Below, one piece after another: positions 36,578-45,653 of a DNA stretch of 64,000 bases. A program made the translations under genes and the position numbers. This DNA is from an uncultured Prevotellaceae bacterium (GTDB taxonomy: Bacteria > Bacteroidota > Bacteroidia > Bacteroidales > Bacteroidaceae). Each line of letters starts with the position of its first letter. Positions within the stretch are counted from its first letter, which is position 1. The stretch covers positions 1 through 64,000 of the forward strand of contig CACZMV010000017.1 of NCBI GenBank assembly GCA_902782305.1, given 5' to 3'. The notes beneath the pieces were generated by a model. That model saw only the letters and a program-made list of their open reading frames with translations. It had not been told where the DNA came from and ran no database searches.

Positions 36578-37804
36578 TTAAGGGACTTTATTTTCACAAA
36601 CCTTTATCTTATATATATTTGAATCAATTAGGTATATAATAATAGCCATAAATACTTCACAACAGGGTACTGTAAAGTTAAAAAGAAGAAAAATCATTGG
36701 GCTATCAATGATTAAGCATAGTGTCATAAGTTTCAAATAAAGGTCAAAGCGTGACCAATACCTTAGTACTTTTGCCACATAAAACAAAAAGACTAGTATA
36801 AATAAGTAACCAAGTCTATACATTGCACCAACAATTCCAACGTCTTCTGTAAAAAACCACATATCATGATCACTTTCAACTAATGCAGCATATGCTGAAT
36901 TACCGCCAGGAAAACCATGACCAAAGAATGCCGTTATAACATTGTCAAATTTTGAAAAATAAGCATATTCTAGAAATCTTGTATAATCTTCATTATCTAA
37001 GTCTTCCGCTGTAGCGGTATACAAATCGTCAAAAAGGCTATTTGAGAGTATTAAAACAAGCACTGAAGCAAAAATAAACAATGCTAATATCTTTTTGTTA
37101 GAATTTAGTAACGACCCAATAATAATCGACAAAATAAAAGTCCCCATAATCTGCCTTGATTGATCTAAAAACATACCCAATAACATAACAAAAAAAGCTA
37201 AAACATATTTAGGACTCATCGATTTAGTTAATTTGTCATAATAGTAAAAAGCACCGAATAAAGGTAGATAAACAGCATCTGCAATCAAAAATCTGTAAAT
37301 GCCAGACCTACTACCTATATCATTCCACCTTCCAAATTCATCATAGTTACCATGAATGTATGTAAAAGGTGCGTTCGGATATGTAAACTGTTCAATAAGC
37401 GTTATACCTGTTCTAGCTAAAGCACATATAACTAAAAAACGAATTAAAAACCTTGTATCAACCTCTTTAAGAACTAAAAAGAAATATACTAATAATACCA
37501 AGTTACTAAGTAATTTACTTTGAGCAAGTGATTGATAGAAAGATTGTCCATATGTTATATAACAAGGTACTGCTGTAAAAATCGCTATTATACATATTAT
37601 CAGTACGAAACGTGCCGATTCGTGTTTGACTGATTTTTGTTGTATTTTTTTTCTATGTATTAAAAGATACAATATTAATAGACTTACACCAACCTGCGTC
37701 AAAAGTGCATGCACTTCTGAATTCAGATTGGTATATGAGAAATAATCCGAAAAAAACAGAAAAATGAATCCGACAAATATGTTATTAATCTTATTCTTAT
37801 GCAT
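36578..37804 (-). CDS. wzy: Wzy-like polymerase (cluster B)
   Basis: A 408-residue membrane protein with about ten hydrophobic segments and a larger soluble loop around residues 270-320 (LYTATAEDLDNEDYTRF, then FFGHGFPGG). GHGFPGG resembles the P-x-G-x-G loop of O-antigen polymerases. It would join repeat units of cluster B in the periplasm. Identity between Wzy proteins is too low for a firmer call, but each cluster has exactly one such gene. The start follows the stop of the next gene by 8 bp. Confidence 0.78.
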   Translation of the reverse strand: MHKNKINNIFVGFIFLFFSDYFSYTNLNSEVHALLTQVGVSLLILYLLIHRKKIQQKSVKHESARFVLIICIIAIFTAVPCYITYGQSFYQSLAQSKLLSNLVLLVYFFLVLKEVDTRFLIRFLVICALARTGITLIEQFTYPNAPFTYIHGNYDEFGRWNDIGSRSGIYRFLIADAVYLPLFGAFYYYDKLTKSMSPKYVLAFFVMLLGMFLDQSRQIMGTFILSIIIGSLLNSNKKILALFIFASVLVLILSNSLFDDLYTATAEDLDNEDYTRFLEYAYFSKFDNVITAFFGHGFPGGNSAYAALVESDHDMWFFTEDVGIVGAMYRLGYLFILVFLFYVAKVLRYWSRFDLYLKLMTLCLIIDSPMIFLLFNFTVPCCEVFMAIIIYLIDSNIYKIKVCENKVP

Positions 37805-37812
37805 CGAGGCTA

Positions 37813-38997
37813 TTAATCTCTTTTCAGATATCTGGAAAACTGTTTGTTATCTATATAATAACGAATGATATTATGAACAACGGCATTTATCCTATAAAAC
37901 AAAGATGTCTTAATTTTTTCACTTCCCTTAAAACCTGCGGGTAAAGAGTATATTTCATTGAAGGGATTGAACTCGAATAAAGCACCAGCAAGATAAGCTT
38001 TAACAGAAAAATTAACGTCTTCTTTCTCTAACCAATTCAAAGCGGGGTCTAGATAAAGACCAAAATGCTTTTTTATTTGAAAAAAACCTCCTGCGATGTA
38101 GATATTAGACGTCCACTCATTATAATTCAAGATGTTTCGCCTATACAATAGATTACGTATACTATTTACCCGGATTGGAGGATAACTTACCTGTAGCCAG
38201 TCATTCATTCGGCGATTTGGCTCGTCCTCATTAAGAATCATACAACAAAGAATGTCATAATAGTTTCCATATTGTTTCATTCTTTGAAACCAATCCTTTG
38301 ATAGCATGATTCTATCATGCATAACTATCAAATTATTGTATTGGGCGTTCTTAATAATCAGATTTTTCTTCTTCGATATTGGGATACGAATATCTTTATA
38401 CAATCCATCATCACTAATGACTCTCACATATGGAGGGAGAGTTAACGATGGGGGGGGGCCGCAAATTATAATTTCGAACTCTGGTATTTTAAAAGATTCA
38501 ATTCTTTTAATGATTTCAAGTATTCGTTCGTTCTTCGATCCGTTACTCACTATACCAAAAGACCATCTATCAATAGTATCTCCCGGTGGTAAAAAAGACT
38601 GTGTCTTCTCAAATTGGAAAAAACCCTTATCGCTGGAAGCATCATTCAGTGTCATTAATATTCGTTCTCGAAAAACTAATGACAATTCAGATAACCACTC
38701 ACCTCTTCCTCTTAATGCGGGACTATTTCCATCTACATATTTATTAAAAAACTCAATTGATAGAACGCCTCCCACAGAAAGCATATAATCACAATACCGG
38801 AAAAGACATCGAATATAATCGAATTGTTCTAATACACCTTTGATTACTATACGTTTAATACTCTCCGGCCTAATTGAACCATGAGAATAAAAAAAGGGAA
38901 CGCATGGATGGAAATCCTCTTCAGAAAGAACTATACCATCATAATTTCTTTCTTTGATTTTATCCCCTAAAATATAAACTGTATTTATCTGCTCCAT
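37813..38997 (-). CDS. Two-part glycosyltransferase-like protein with a G9 tract
   Basis: A 394-residue protein. The N-terminal 130 residues (for example LFRYCDYMLSVGGVLSIEFF) look like a cut-down SAM-methyltransferase fold, without a complete SAM motif. From about residue 145 there is a GT-A-like domain: WSFGIVSNGSKNERILEII, FEIIICGPPPS, NLIIKNAQYNNLIVMHDRIM and DWFQRM, in which M-H-D takes the DxD position of GT2 enzymes. The C-terminal part (GGFFQIKKHF...EDVNF) holds the E-D base motif. A C9 run in coding orientation falls in the CGPPPS segment. Confidence 0.7.
   Translation of the reverse strand: MEQINTVYILGDKIKERNYDGIVLSEEDFHPCVPFFYSHGSIRPESIKRIVIKGVLEQFDYIRCLFRYCDYMLSVGGVLSIEFFNKYVDGNSPALRGRGEWLSELSLVFRERILMTLNDASSDKGFFQFEKTQSFLPPGDTIDRWSFGIVSNGSKNERILEIIKRIESFKIPEFEIIICGPPPSLTLPPYVRVISDDGLYKDIRIPISKKKNLIIKNAQYNNLIVMHDRIMLSKDWFQRMKQYGNYYDILCCMILNEDEPNRRMNDWLQVSYPPIRVNSIRNLLYRRNILNYNEWTSNIYIAGGFFQIKKHFGLYLDPALNWLEKEDVNFSVKAYLAGALFEFNPFNEIYSLPAGFKGSEKIKTSLFYRINAVVHNIIRYYIDNKQFSRYLKRD
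38450..38458. repeat. G9 homopolymer inside a glycosyltransferase-like gene
   Basis: Nine Gs on the + strand (nine Cs in coding sense) in an otherwise AT-rich gene. The present length keeps the frame open; a change of one base would truncate the protein after its N-terminal half. Confidence 0.95.
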
Positions 38998-39010
38998 AGA
39001 AAAGAAAACA

Positions 39011-39544
39011 TCAATTAAGTTCCTTTATTCTTTTTGCTGGAACTCCCGCGTATAAATAGTTCGCATCACAATCGTCTATTACAACCGCACCGGCAGCCAC
39101 GACTACACCATTCCCGATTTTCACACCTGGGAGTATTGTAACATTACATCCTATCCATACGCCATCTCCAATTATTATACTTTTCTTTATGCTACCGACT
39201 GCGCGCCTATTTGTGCTTCCTATTTTATGCGTGCTATTTATAAAAGAACATCCCATTGCTATACTAACTCCATGGCCAATAATTATATCCGCACCTAGAT
39301 CTAAAAAACAACAAGAATTTATATATGATCCTTTCATCATATTCAACTTGCCCCCCCCCACACCGAGCGTACAATGAGAATAGACCAAATCATTTTTATG
39401 ACCATAACAAGCATAAAGTAATTTCCTACAACACATCGGACAAAAAGAGCTAGCTGCAATTCCATTTAGGATGATATCTTTAACATAGCAACTAACCAAT
39501 AATAAATGATTTCTTATGTATGAAAGAAACGTGTCTTTTGTCAT
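39011..39544 (-). CDS. Hexapeptide-repeat acyltransferase with a G9 tract
   Basis: A 177-residue left-handed beta-helix protein. The C-terminal end has GVWIGCNVTILPGVKIGNGVVVAAGAVV and YAGVPAKRIKEL, the typical finish of the maltose/serine/WbbJ-type O-acetyltransferases, and IGHGVSIAMGCSFINSTHKIG is a coil with the likely catalytic His. The N-terminal part has two Cys-rich stretches (SFCPMCCRKLLYACYG). A run of nine Gs (coding) encodes part of GVGGGK. It probably O-acetylates the cluster B glycan. A 3-bp gap separates it from the SDR gene. Confidence 0.85.
   Translation of the reverse strand: MTKDTFLSYIRNHLLLVSCYVKDIILNGIAASSFCPMCCRKLLYACYGHKNDLVYSHCTLGVGGGKLNMMKGSYINSCCFLDLGADIIIGHGVSIAMGCSFINSTHKIGSTNRRAVGSIKKSIIIGDGVWIGCNVTILPGVKIGNGVVVAAGAVVIDDCDANYLYAGVPAKRIKELN
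39351..39359. repeat. C9 homopolymer inside the hexapeptide acyltransferase gene
   Basis: Nine Cs on the + strand, nine Gs in coding sense, near the middle of the acyltransferase frame. The frame is open at this length. Confidence 0.95.
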
Positions 39545-39547
39545 GCT

Positions 39548-40573
39548 TTATAAACTACTGTTAAATTTTGAAAGAAGCTGCGATTCATATGCAATTACAT
39601 TATTAAGGCCTTCCACTATTCCTATTTGTGGGCTCCAACCATAGCGTTCCTTCGCCAATGTATTATCACATAAAGAGTATTTATTAATCTCATGTGCCAA
39701 AATCTCATCCTTGATTGGATATGCGCCAGAATACAACTGAGGATATTTCTCCCAATAATGAGCATTGCTGGCATATTCAGCCTTGATATCCTTACCCATT
39801 ATTTTCTGTGCAATTGCATACATCTCATTAACAGAATAATTCTGATTAGAAGAGCAATTCACACAGTCAAATCCTTCGTGGTTTTGAACCTTGATAGCGA
39901 GATCTATCAAATCCTCAACATAAATATAATCTCTACGCTGTTTACCATCCGAATGGAACACCGGAACACGATCATAATACAATTCGCGAATCATATAACC
40001 GACGAACGGCGGTTGTTTTCTTAAACAATCAATATGCGGCCCATACACATTTGCGAAACGAATACAAGTCACATTCATACCGTATGTGCGGCAGTAAGAT
40101 TCGGCAAATCGCTCAGCACAATATTTGGTATTAGGATATATCAAAGTAGGCACCTTGAAGTTGTCTTCACGCGTAGGGAATTCAGTCTCATTCTCGTACA
40201 TCGCATTGGTACTTGCCTGAATAACCTTCTTAACGCCATACTGTCGCGCCATCTCCAAGATATTAACAAATGCGGTTAAGTTGACATCAATGGCATCGCA
40301 AGGGTTAGTCTGGCAATCCGGGAGAGGTGCAATACCTGCAATGTTGTAGACATAATCAATCTTGTTGGCCTTGAACAATTCTTCCATAGCCTTTCTATCG
40401 CGAATGTCTATTTTCAAAACCTCATCCACGAAACTATGGTCATCAAATGTCAGATTATCATTTGAACCATAAGAGAAGTTATCAACCAAAATCAACTCTG
40501 CACCCTCTTTCCAAAGACGGTGTGCCAATTGTGAACCTATGAAACCAGCGGCTCCAGTAATTAATACTTTCAT
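39548..40573 (-). CDS. UDP-glucose 4-epimerase-like SDR
   Basis: A 341-residue extended SDR. MKVLITGAAGFIGSQLAHRL is the GxxGxxG loop, NIAGIAPLPDCQTNP the conserved N-x-A strand, QASTNAMYE the Ser/Thr strand and YPNTKYCAE the YxxxK pair. FANVYGPHID and KQRRDYIYVEDL are typical of GalE/WbpP-like nucleotide-sugar epimerases and dehydratases. The substrate is not determinable. It is read 12 bp after the kinase-fusion gene and may act in the same sub-pathway. Confidence 0.85.
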   Translation of the reverse strand: MKVLITGAAGFIGSQLAHRLWKEGAELILVDNFSYGSNDNLTFDDHSFVDEVLKIDIRDRKAMEELFKANKIDYVYNIAGIAPLPDCQTNPCDAIDVNLTAFVNILEMARQYGVKKVIQASTNAMYENETEFPTREDNFKVPTLIYPNTKYCAERFAESYCRTYGMNVTCIRFANVYGPHIDCLRKQPPFVGYMIRELYYDRVPVFHSDGKQRRDYIYVEDLIDLAIKVQNHEGFDCVNCSSNQNYSVNEMYAIAQKIMGKDIKAEYASNAHYWEKYPQLYSGAYPIKDEILAHEINKYSLCDNTLAKERYGWSPQIGIVEGLNNVIAYESQLLSKFNSSL

Positions 40574-40585
40574 ATCTGTAACGTT

Positions 40586-42202
40586 TTATTTCTGTTGTAA
40601 ATAATACTCATACAAGCTTGTGTTTCCCCAATCTTTAAAATGCTCAACCTCAATGGGCCTAAATTGATAACGGTCTAAAAGCATTTGGTAAATGATGTGA
40701 GAAACATACACTTTAGGAAACTTCGCCTTTAATTGTTCATAATACTTACAGAAAAGTGATGCATCTTCAAAACATGAGCCTCCCGCATTGAAGTAGTGTC
40801 CAATAACCTTCTTTTCAATGACATTTGTAATATAATACATATCATCAACGGACACATAACTCTTGTTTTTAGGATTAACAATATCCATCTGCTCAAGCGG
40901 GAAGAGGGCTATACCATTAGCTCTGCTTACTTCCGCTTTATAGTACCCGTCTGCATCTTTGATGAAAATAGCGCCTTCAATATTCGCCTTTTTAATAGTC
41001 TGATACAACGTCTCTGTTTGTGAAACCGTAGATTCGTCCAAAACCACCACAGATACATTATCCAAACCTAGGCGTTTGAACTGTAACTTCATCATTTCAT
41101 CAATACAGAATCGTTCAACATGTTTTCGAAGAACCGTATAGTAGATTCTATCAAAAGAACTTGTGTTCAAACCCTGTATTGCATCTATGCAAAGCATTAT
41201 GCCTTTTTCGTTCAAGTTGAACACATAAGGCAATGTCTCGTCTTCGGTATCAGCAGCAGCGGGAACTATAAGAGAGAAATGGTCTTTTTGTTTTGACTTT
41301 GCATTCTCATTAGTAGTAACCATCACCTTTTCTTCCTCTTTTAGCACACGTCCTATTTCTTCCTTTAGATAGGTGATAACCTTTTCTTCCTTAGCATACT
41401 GTAGTATGCGTAAAAGGTTCAGAAGCTGGTATATAGTGTAGTAATCTTTATACCATTGATAACGCTTACCATAAGCATCGATTTCTTTATCTATCTTCTC
41501 GCACACTATCTTCAATCTCAGTTTATCGTATGGATTAGTGTACATCAATTGAGACCAAAGATGAGCTGAATCTTGGCGAATCTTAATTATGTCAAGTAAA
41601 GGTGACTCAATAAATGAATCTAGGAAATCGATGAGATAATAGTTATTACCATTAAAAAGAATATTTGAGAAAGTAAGGTCGCCATGGCAGATACCCATTG
41701 GAAGCTCAACTGTTGGTTGTTTTGCAAAATCCACAAACTGTTGTCTCGAAAGAGCCATGAGCCTTTGTATCTCTAGGTCAGAAGCGAGCAACGGATTTGC
41801 GTTGACTTTGCTCTCCACATCATAATACTTGTCCAACGTAACAGAGGTAGGAACGTTCTGTACCGGGGATGCCTTAAGCTCCTTTTCAAGGAAAAGAATC
41901 AAAGCTTTGATGAAATAATCAATCTGCTCAAATCCGGCTGTCTCGAAGAACTCAATAAAGTTGCGGCTATAAACATACTCCATGTTTATCAGCACATGTT
42001 CATCATCTCTTTCCACATTAAAAATCTGTGGAATACGGATATGCTGATACTCATCCTTGCATGCCTCTTGCTGCTTCTCCGCTTGTTTTGCAAGTCGGGC
42101 AAGATATTTGGGGTCTTTCGACCATTTATGTATCCTCAGATTATTGCCTTCATTGACAATATCTATGACACAGCCAGAGTGGCCTTTAACTTTGAGTTCC
42201 AT
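40586..42202 (-). CDS. APH/choline-kinase-like plus nucleotidyltransferase-like fusion protein
   Basis: A 538-residue protein of two parts. Residues 1-290 are an aminoglycoside-phosphotransferase/choline-kinase fold: the Brenner-type motif ICHGDLTFSNILF followed by YLIDFLDSF gives the catalytic Asp, Asn and the metal-binding Asp. From about residue 305 (HFSLIVPAAADTED) a GT-A-like domain follows, with MLCIDAIQGLN and AIFIKDADGYY placed like the Asp strands of nucleotidyltransferases, but the G-x-G-x-R loop is not seen, so activity is doubtful. Kinase plus nucleotidyltransferase plus HAD phosphatase in one operon recalls activation of small phospho-alcohols such as phosphocholine (LicA/LicC). 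This link is inference. Confidence 0.7.
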   Translation of the reverse strand: MELKVKGHSGCVIDIVNEGNNLRIHKWSKDPKYLARLAKQAEKQQEACKDEYQHIRIPQIFNVERDDEHVLINMEYVYSRNFIEFFETAGFEQIDYFIKALILFLEKELKASPVQNVPTSVTLDKYYDVESKVNANPLLASDLEIQRLMALSRQQFVDFAKQPTVELPMGICHGDLTFSNILFNGNNYYLIDFLDSFIESPLLDIIKIRQDSAHLWSQLMYTNPYDKLRLKIVCEKIDKEIDAYGKRYQWYKDYYTIYQLLNLLRILQYAKEEKVITYLKEEIGRVLKEEEKVMVTTNENAKSKQKDHFSLIVPAAADTEDETLPYVFNLNEKGIMLCIDAIQGLNTSSFDRIYYTVLRKHVERFCIDEMMKLQFKRLGLDNVSVVVLDESTVSQTETLYQTIKKANIEGAIFIKDADGYYKAEVSRANGIALFPLEQMDIVNPKNKSYVSVDDMYYITNVIEKKVIGHYFNAGGSCFEDASLFCKYYEQLKAKFPKVYVSHIIYQMLLDRYQFRPIEVEHFKDWGNTSLYEYYLQQK

Positions 42203-42203
42203 A

Positions 42204-43742
42204 TTATCTTCTAATTTTATTTTTAATACCTGTTAATAACGATGTGCGCTCTGAAGGATACAATCCCAATATTACAACCAAAGCAACTACTATGAATTCA
42301 CAAATGAACGTACTCATTAAAAACTTAATGAAGCCCTCACAATGAAGATAGTTTGTGACTAAAATACTTACCCCAACAGAAAGAGCACTTACAAAGAAAA
42401 CTTTAAGATAAACCTCATTATAAAACCTTTTTAGCGAAAAGCCTGTATACTTCTGAGCATAGTATGCATCAAAAAATGTCTCCAAAAGCCATGGATAAAT
42501 GTTAATTAATAAAACAAGACCAGGAGAACAACCAAGGCGAAGTGCTAGATAACAAACAGGCAATGATGATAATATAAAAAGTCCCCCTGTAAGGTTTGGC
42601 ATCTTCAATTTACCTCCTGCATGTGTTACAGTTACAACGGGGCCTGCTAAAGACTGAATTAAAGATTGCAAAAGAATAATTCTTAAAAATAGAGGTGTTT
42701 CCTCAGGATACTTACCTAACCATATCTTCAAAATGAATTCAATACCTAAAAAAAAAGGTAACATAAGAATCAACAAAAGATAGCCAGAAAGACGTGATGT
42801 CCGAAGTGCCAAATCTGTCATTCCTTTTACATCTCCTTCAGCATAAAGTTTTACTATTTGAGGATTTGCTGCCACTTGAAAATTACGACTAAAACCTAAT
42901 ATGACATTATTAACCTGAAATGCAACTCCTCTAGCCGCATTTACCGCTGTCCCCCAAAACATGTTTAGCAAAACATTGATTCCCTCTCCATTTGTTGTAT
43001 ATCCTAAAGAACCGACTAATGTCCAAATAGAAAAACCTGTCATTTCCTTTAATATCTTTCGATTTGGCACCATTCTGAAGGTTACCTCTTTGAAACTTTT
43101 CTTACAATAGGCAACATATATAAAAAAACAGCTTAGCTGGACTATACATATCATTATGCTATATAATACAAGTTTATCATAATTAATTTTACATACAAAA
43201 TAAACAATAAGCAACTTCATTATCGCATCATAAATACTTAAATATGCATATATGTTCATTCTTTCATGAGCAACAATGCTAGATAAGAAAGGAACTTGTA
43301 GCACGGATATAGCAAAAGTAATTATGGAGAATTGATAAACAAGAAGAGCTGCTATCTCACGTCCCTCGGGTATATTCAGTTTATTTATCACAAACCACAA
43401 ACCAACTGTTTCCGCAAGCAATAGTGCTATAAACGTAATAAGGATATGAATAATCAGCGAATTAGAAAAAACGGCCCTAAGCTTTTCTACATTATTTTCT
43501 CCAAGGGTGAAGGACAAAAAACGCTGTGTTCCATTCGCCATTGTAACATTTAAGAACCCCAACATTGCGACAAAACCACCAACTACGTTGTATAGGCCAA
43601 AATCTGAAATACCTAACGTTTTTAATATGACCCTCGACGTATATAGGCCCACTGTCATTGTTACTATCATTCTCAAATAGAGAAAGATAGTATTCTTTGC
43701 TATACGTTTATTTGAATGGTTTGCGTCAACTCTATAATCCAT
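42204..43742 (-). CDS. wzx: Wzx-type polysaccharide flippase (cluster B)
   Basis: A 512-residue membrane protein with about 14 hydrophobic segments. The N-terminal RIAKNTIFLYLRMIVTMTVGLYTSRVILKTLG and NVVGGFVAMLGFLNVTMANGTQRFLSF are characteristic of the MOP/Wzx exporters of Bacteroidales. Charged residues lie at the ends of helices, as expected for flippases. It moves the undecaprenyl-linked cluster B unit across the inner membrane. The N terminus overlaps the GT2 gene by 11 bp, and the kinase-fusion gene starts 1 bp after its stop. Confidence 0.88.
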   Translation of the reverse strand: MDYRVDANHSNKRIAKNTIFLYLRMIVTMTVGLYTSRVILKTLGISDFGLYNVVGGFVAMLGFLNVTMANGTQRFLSFTLGENNVEKLRAVFSNSLIIHILITFIALLLAETVGLWFVINKLNIPEGREIAALLVYQFSIITFAISVLQVPFLSSIVAHERMNIYAYLSIYDAIMKLLIVYFVCKINYDKLVLYSIMICIVQLSCFFIYVAYCKKSFKEVTFRMVPNRKILKEMTGFSIWTLVGSLGYTTNGEGINVLLNMFWGTAVNAARGVAFQVNNVILGFSRNFQVAANPQIVKLYAEGDVKGMTDLALRTSRLSGYLLLILMLPFFLGIEFILKIWLGKYPEETPLFLRIILLQSLIQSLAGPVVTVTHAGGKLKMPNLTGGLFILSSLPVCYLALRLGCSPGLVLLINIYPWLLETFFDAYYAQKYTGFSLKRFYNEVYLKVFFVSALSVGVSILVTNYLHCEGFIKFLMSTFICEFIVVALVVILGLYPSERTSLLTGIKNKIRR

Positions 43743-44631
43743 ATTTATGCCTTATATAATAAAGAGAGGGTAAATACACATTTAGGAGTCGCCCAACAAT
43801 GACAAAAGGCAATCTAAGTGGGGCATTTCTAACAACAAATTTCAAATAATCCTTATTTGAGTGCAAAGGATGCTTATAATACTTAATACGTTCTTTTAAA
43901 CTCATTGAAATCACCTTTTTTGCCAATATATTTATAGACTCATGATCATTATCACAAAAGCCACAATAAGCACTTGTTAAAAGTACAGGATAACGTTTCC
44001 TTGCTTTTATTGTATAATCAAAATCTGCCAAAGCATGTCTATAACCCTTGTAGAAAATACCCATATTATCCACAACAGTTTTGGCAATCAGTAGAATATT
44101 GGCATTAGCCATATCGCACATTTGCGGTTTTCCTATAGGATCTACCAATCGGCTATTTGCCAAAAATTTATTTGTCCAAAGTTCGCCTCCATATGTAGTT
44201 TTAGTTCCATCTGAAGAGCAACATATTCCAGAATAAACACCACCATTATTATAATTATTCATTGCATAGTTATGTAACTCCATTAATTGCAGAAACACAT
44301 TGTCAAAGACTACGGTATCATCATTTAACAATAAATAAAAATCAAAGTTTTGCCCACAATTAATAGCTGCTCTCCATGCCATTCTCATTCCCCCTGCCCA
44401 ATACAAGTTGCCATCTCCATTTAAAATAACTATATTTCTATCGGTCGAGAACTTAGAGATTATGGAGTCCTTGGTTCCATCTGTGCAGCCATCGTCAGTT
44501 AGAAATAAAATATTTTCTATCTTCTCATCATATAATTTATTGTAACAGTCAATAGCTTTATATAATGCGTTAAGGGATGCAATTGTTTTATCCTTTCGGT
44601 TGTGACTGGTAATAATCGTTGCAATCTTCAT
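43732..44631 (-). CDS. Family 2 glycosyltransferase (rhamnosyltransferase-like)
   Basis: The start is put at MKIATIITSHNRKDKTI, three codons into the longest frame (44640), since this strand begins the GT-A domain. Further motifs are LFLTDDGCTDGTKD, ILNGDGNLYWAGGMRMAWRAA and FYLLLNDDTVVF, in which N-D-D is the DxD site; the NxYWAGGM pattern is common among GT2 enzymes annotated as rhamnosyl- or galactofuranosyltransferases. The substrate is not known. It lies between the acyltransferase and the flippase. Confidence 0.9.
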   Translation of the reverse strand: MKIATIITSHNRKDKTIASLNALYKAIDCYNKLYDEKIENILFLTDDGCTDGTKDSIISKFSTDRNIVILNGDGNLYWAGGMRMAWRAAINCGQNFDFYLLLNDDTVVFDNVFLQLMELHNYAMNNYNNGGVYSGICCSSDGTKTTYGGELWTNKFLANSRLVDPIGKPQMCDMANANILLIAKTVVDNMGIFYKGYRHALADFDYTIKARKRYPVLLTSAYCGFCDNDHESINILAKKVISMSLKERIKYYKHPLHSNKDYLKFVVRNAPLRLPFVIVGRLLNVYLPSLYYIRHKYGL

Positions 44632-44675
44632 ATCATCCAATTATAAAAGACATCTTTCAAATAACATATAGAATA

Positions 44676-45653
44676 CTATACCACTCTTTTTCTCATTACA
44701 AAATTGTTAATTACTTTTTCATAATAGACGAAACAAGGGGTAAGTAGTATTGTGAACAAAGCATATACTACAAAGCTTTCCATTACACCCATACTTTTGT
44801 AATTTAACAGGTATAACGTAAGAGCATTGGCTGCAAAAAGCTGGAAGCTGTATTTTCCCAATAACGATATAAATCTTTGGAGTCTCGGAACTCTTTTAAA
44901 TACCGATTGCAAAAAGAAGAATACAATAAGAATAAAAGGTGTTGTCATATCTATAGAGATGAAACCTTTAATTCCTTTAATGAGAATAAAGATTAATGAT
45001 ATAAAAGATATTATATACGAAAAAATGTAAAACTTATTCTTGTTCTCACTATTAATATTTTTCGTTCTAACAAAAAACCATGTAATTCCTAAATAAAACA
45101 TGGGAATTCTACCTAACAAAGCCTTTTGCCACCAATCTAAATCAACATACGAAAGGAGGAGAAGACTTGTAACAATAATTGCAATATAGCCAATTAATCC
45201 TATATAAAAAGCAAGATAATAAAATATTGGGAATAAAAAATATAATAATAGTATTCCTACCATATACCACTCAACGTAAATTCCCCCTATATTAAAAAAC
45301 CATAGTCCAAATAAATCACAAATCCATCCAATATAAGATACCCCCCCCAGGATAGAAACAATAACAGAAAAAGAAAAATAGATTGGATATATTCGTTTAA
45401 CCCTTCTTCTGTAAAATTCAATTAATGAATATTTCTCAAAAGAATAACAGCAACCAAGTCCACTAAAAAACATAAACACATCAACACCCAAATATCCATA
45501 TGAGAATAATGGTAATGGTTTGTAGCCAAAACAATTAGTATGGTATAATAGAACTAATATTATACTTAATCCGTAATAGAAATCGCGGTTAGACAAAAAG
45601 GAGTTTGATATTGCATCAAACTTTACATTGTTTGCTATCATTTTTTTATTCAT
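44676..45653 (-). CDS. Acyltransferase 3 family protein (intact) with a G8 tract
   Basis: A 325-residue membrane protein with about ten hydrophobic segments. YYGLSIILVLLYHTNCF has the catalytic His of the acyltransferase-3 family (PF01757), and YLGVDVFMFFSGLGCCYSFEKYSLIEFYRRRVKRIYP has the conserved G-V-D-x-F-F-x-x-S-G and R-R-x-R-I-x-P blocks. It O-acylates a glycan at the membrane. A G8 run in coding sense encodes part of LGGVSY. The stop codon of fcl abuts it at 45653, where GC content drops sharply, marking the cassette edge. Confidence 0.9.
   Translation of the reverse strand: MNKKMIANNVKFDAISNSFLSNRDFYYGLSIILVLLYHTNCFGYKPLPLFSYGYLGVDVFMFFSGLGCCYSFEKYSLIEFYRRRVKRIYPIYFSFSVIVSILGGVSYIGWICDLFGLWFFNIGGIYVEWYMVGILLLYFLFPIFYYLAFYIGLIGYIAIIVTSLLLLSYVDLDWWQKALLGRIPMFYLGITWFFVRTKNINSENKNKFYIFSYIISFISLIFILIKGIKGFISIDMTTPFILIVFFFLQSVFKRVPRLQRFISLLGKYSFQLFAANALTLYLLNYKSMGVMESFVVYALFTILLTPCFVYYEKVINNFVMRKRVV
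45341..45348. repeat. C8 homopolymer inside the acyltransferase gene
   Basis: Eight Cs on the + strand, eight Gs in coding sense, in an AT-rich membrane-protein gene. The frame is open at this length. Confidence 0.95.
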
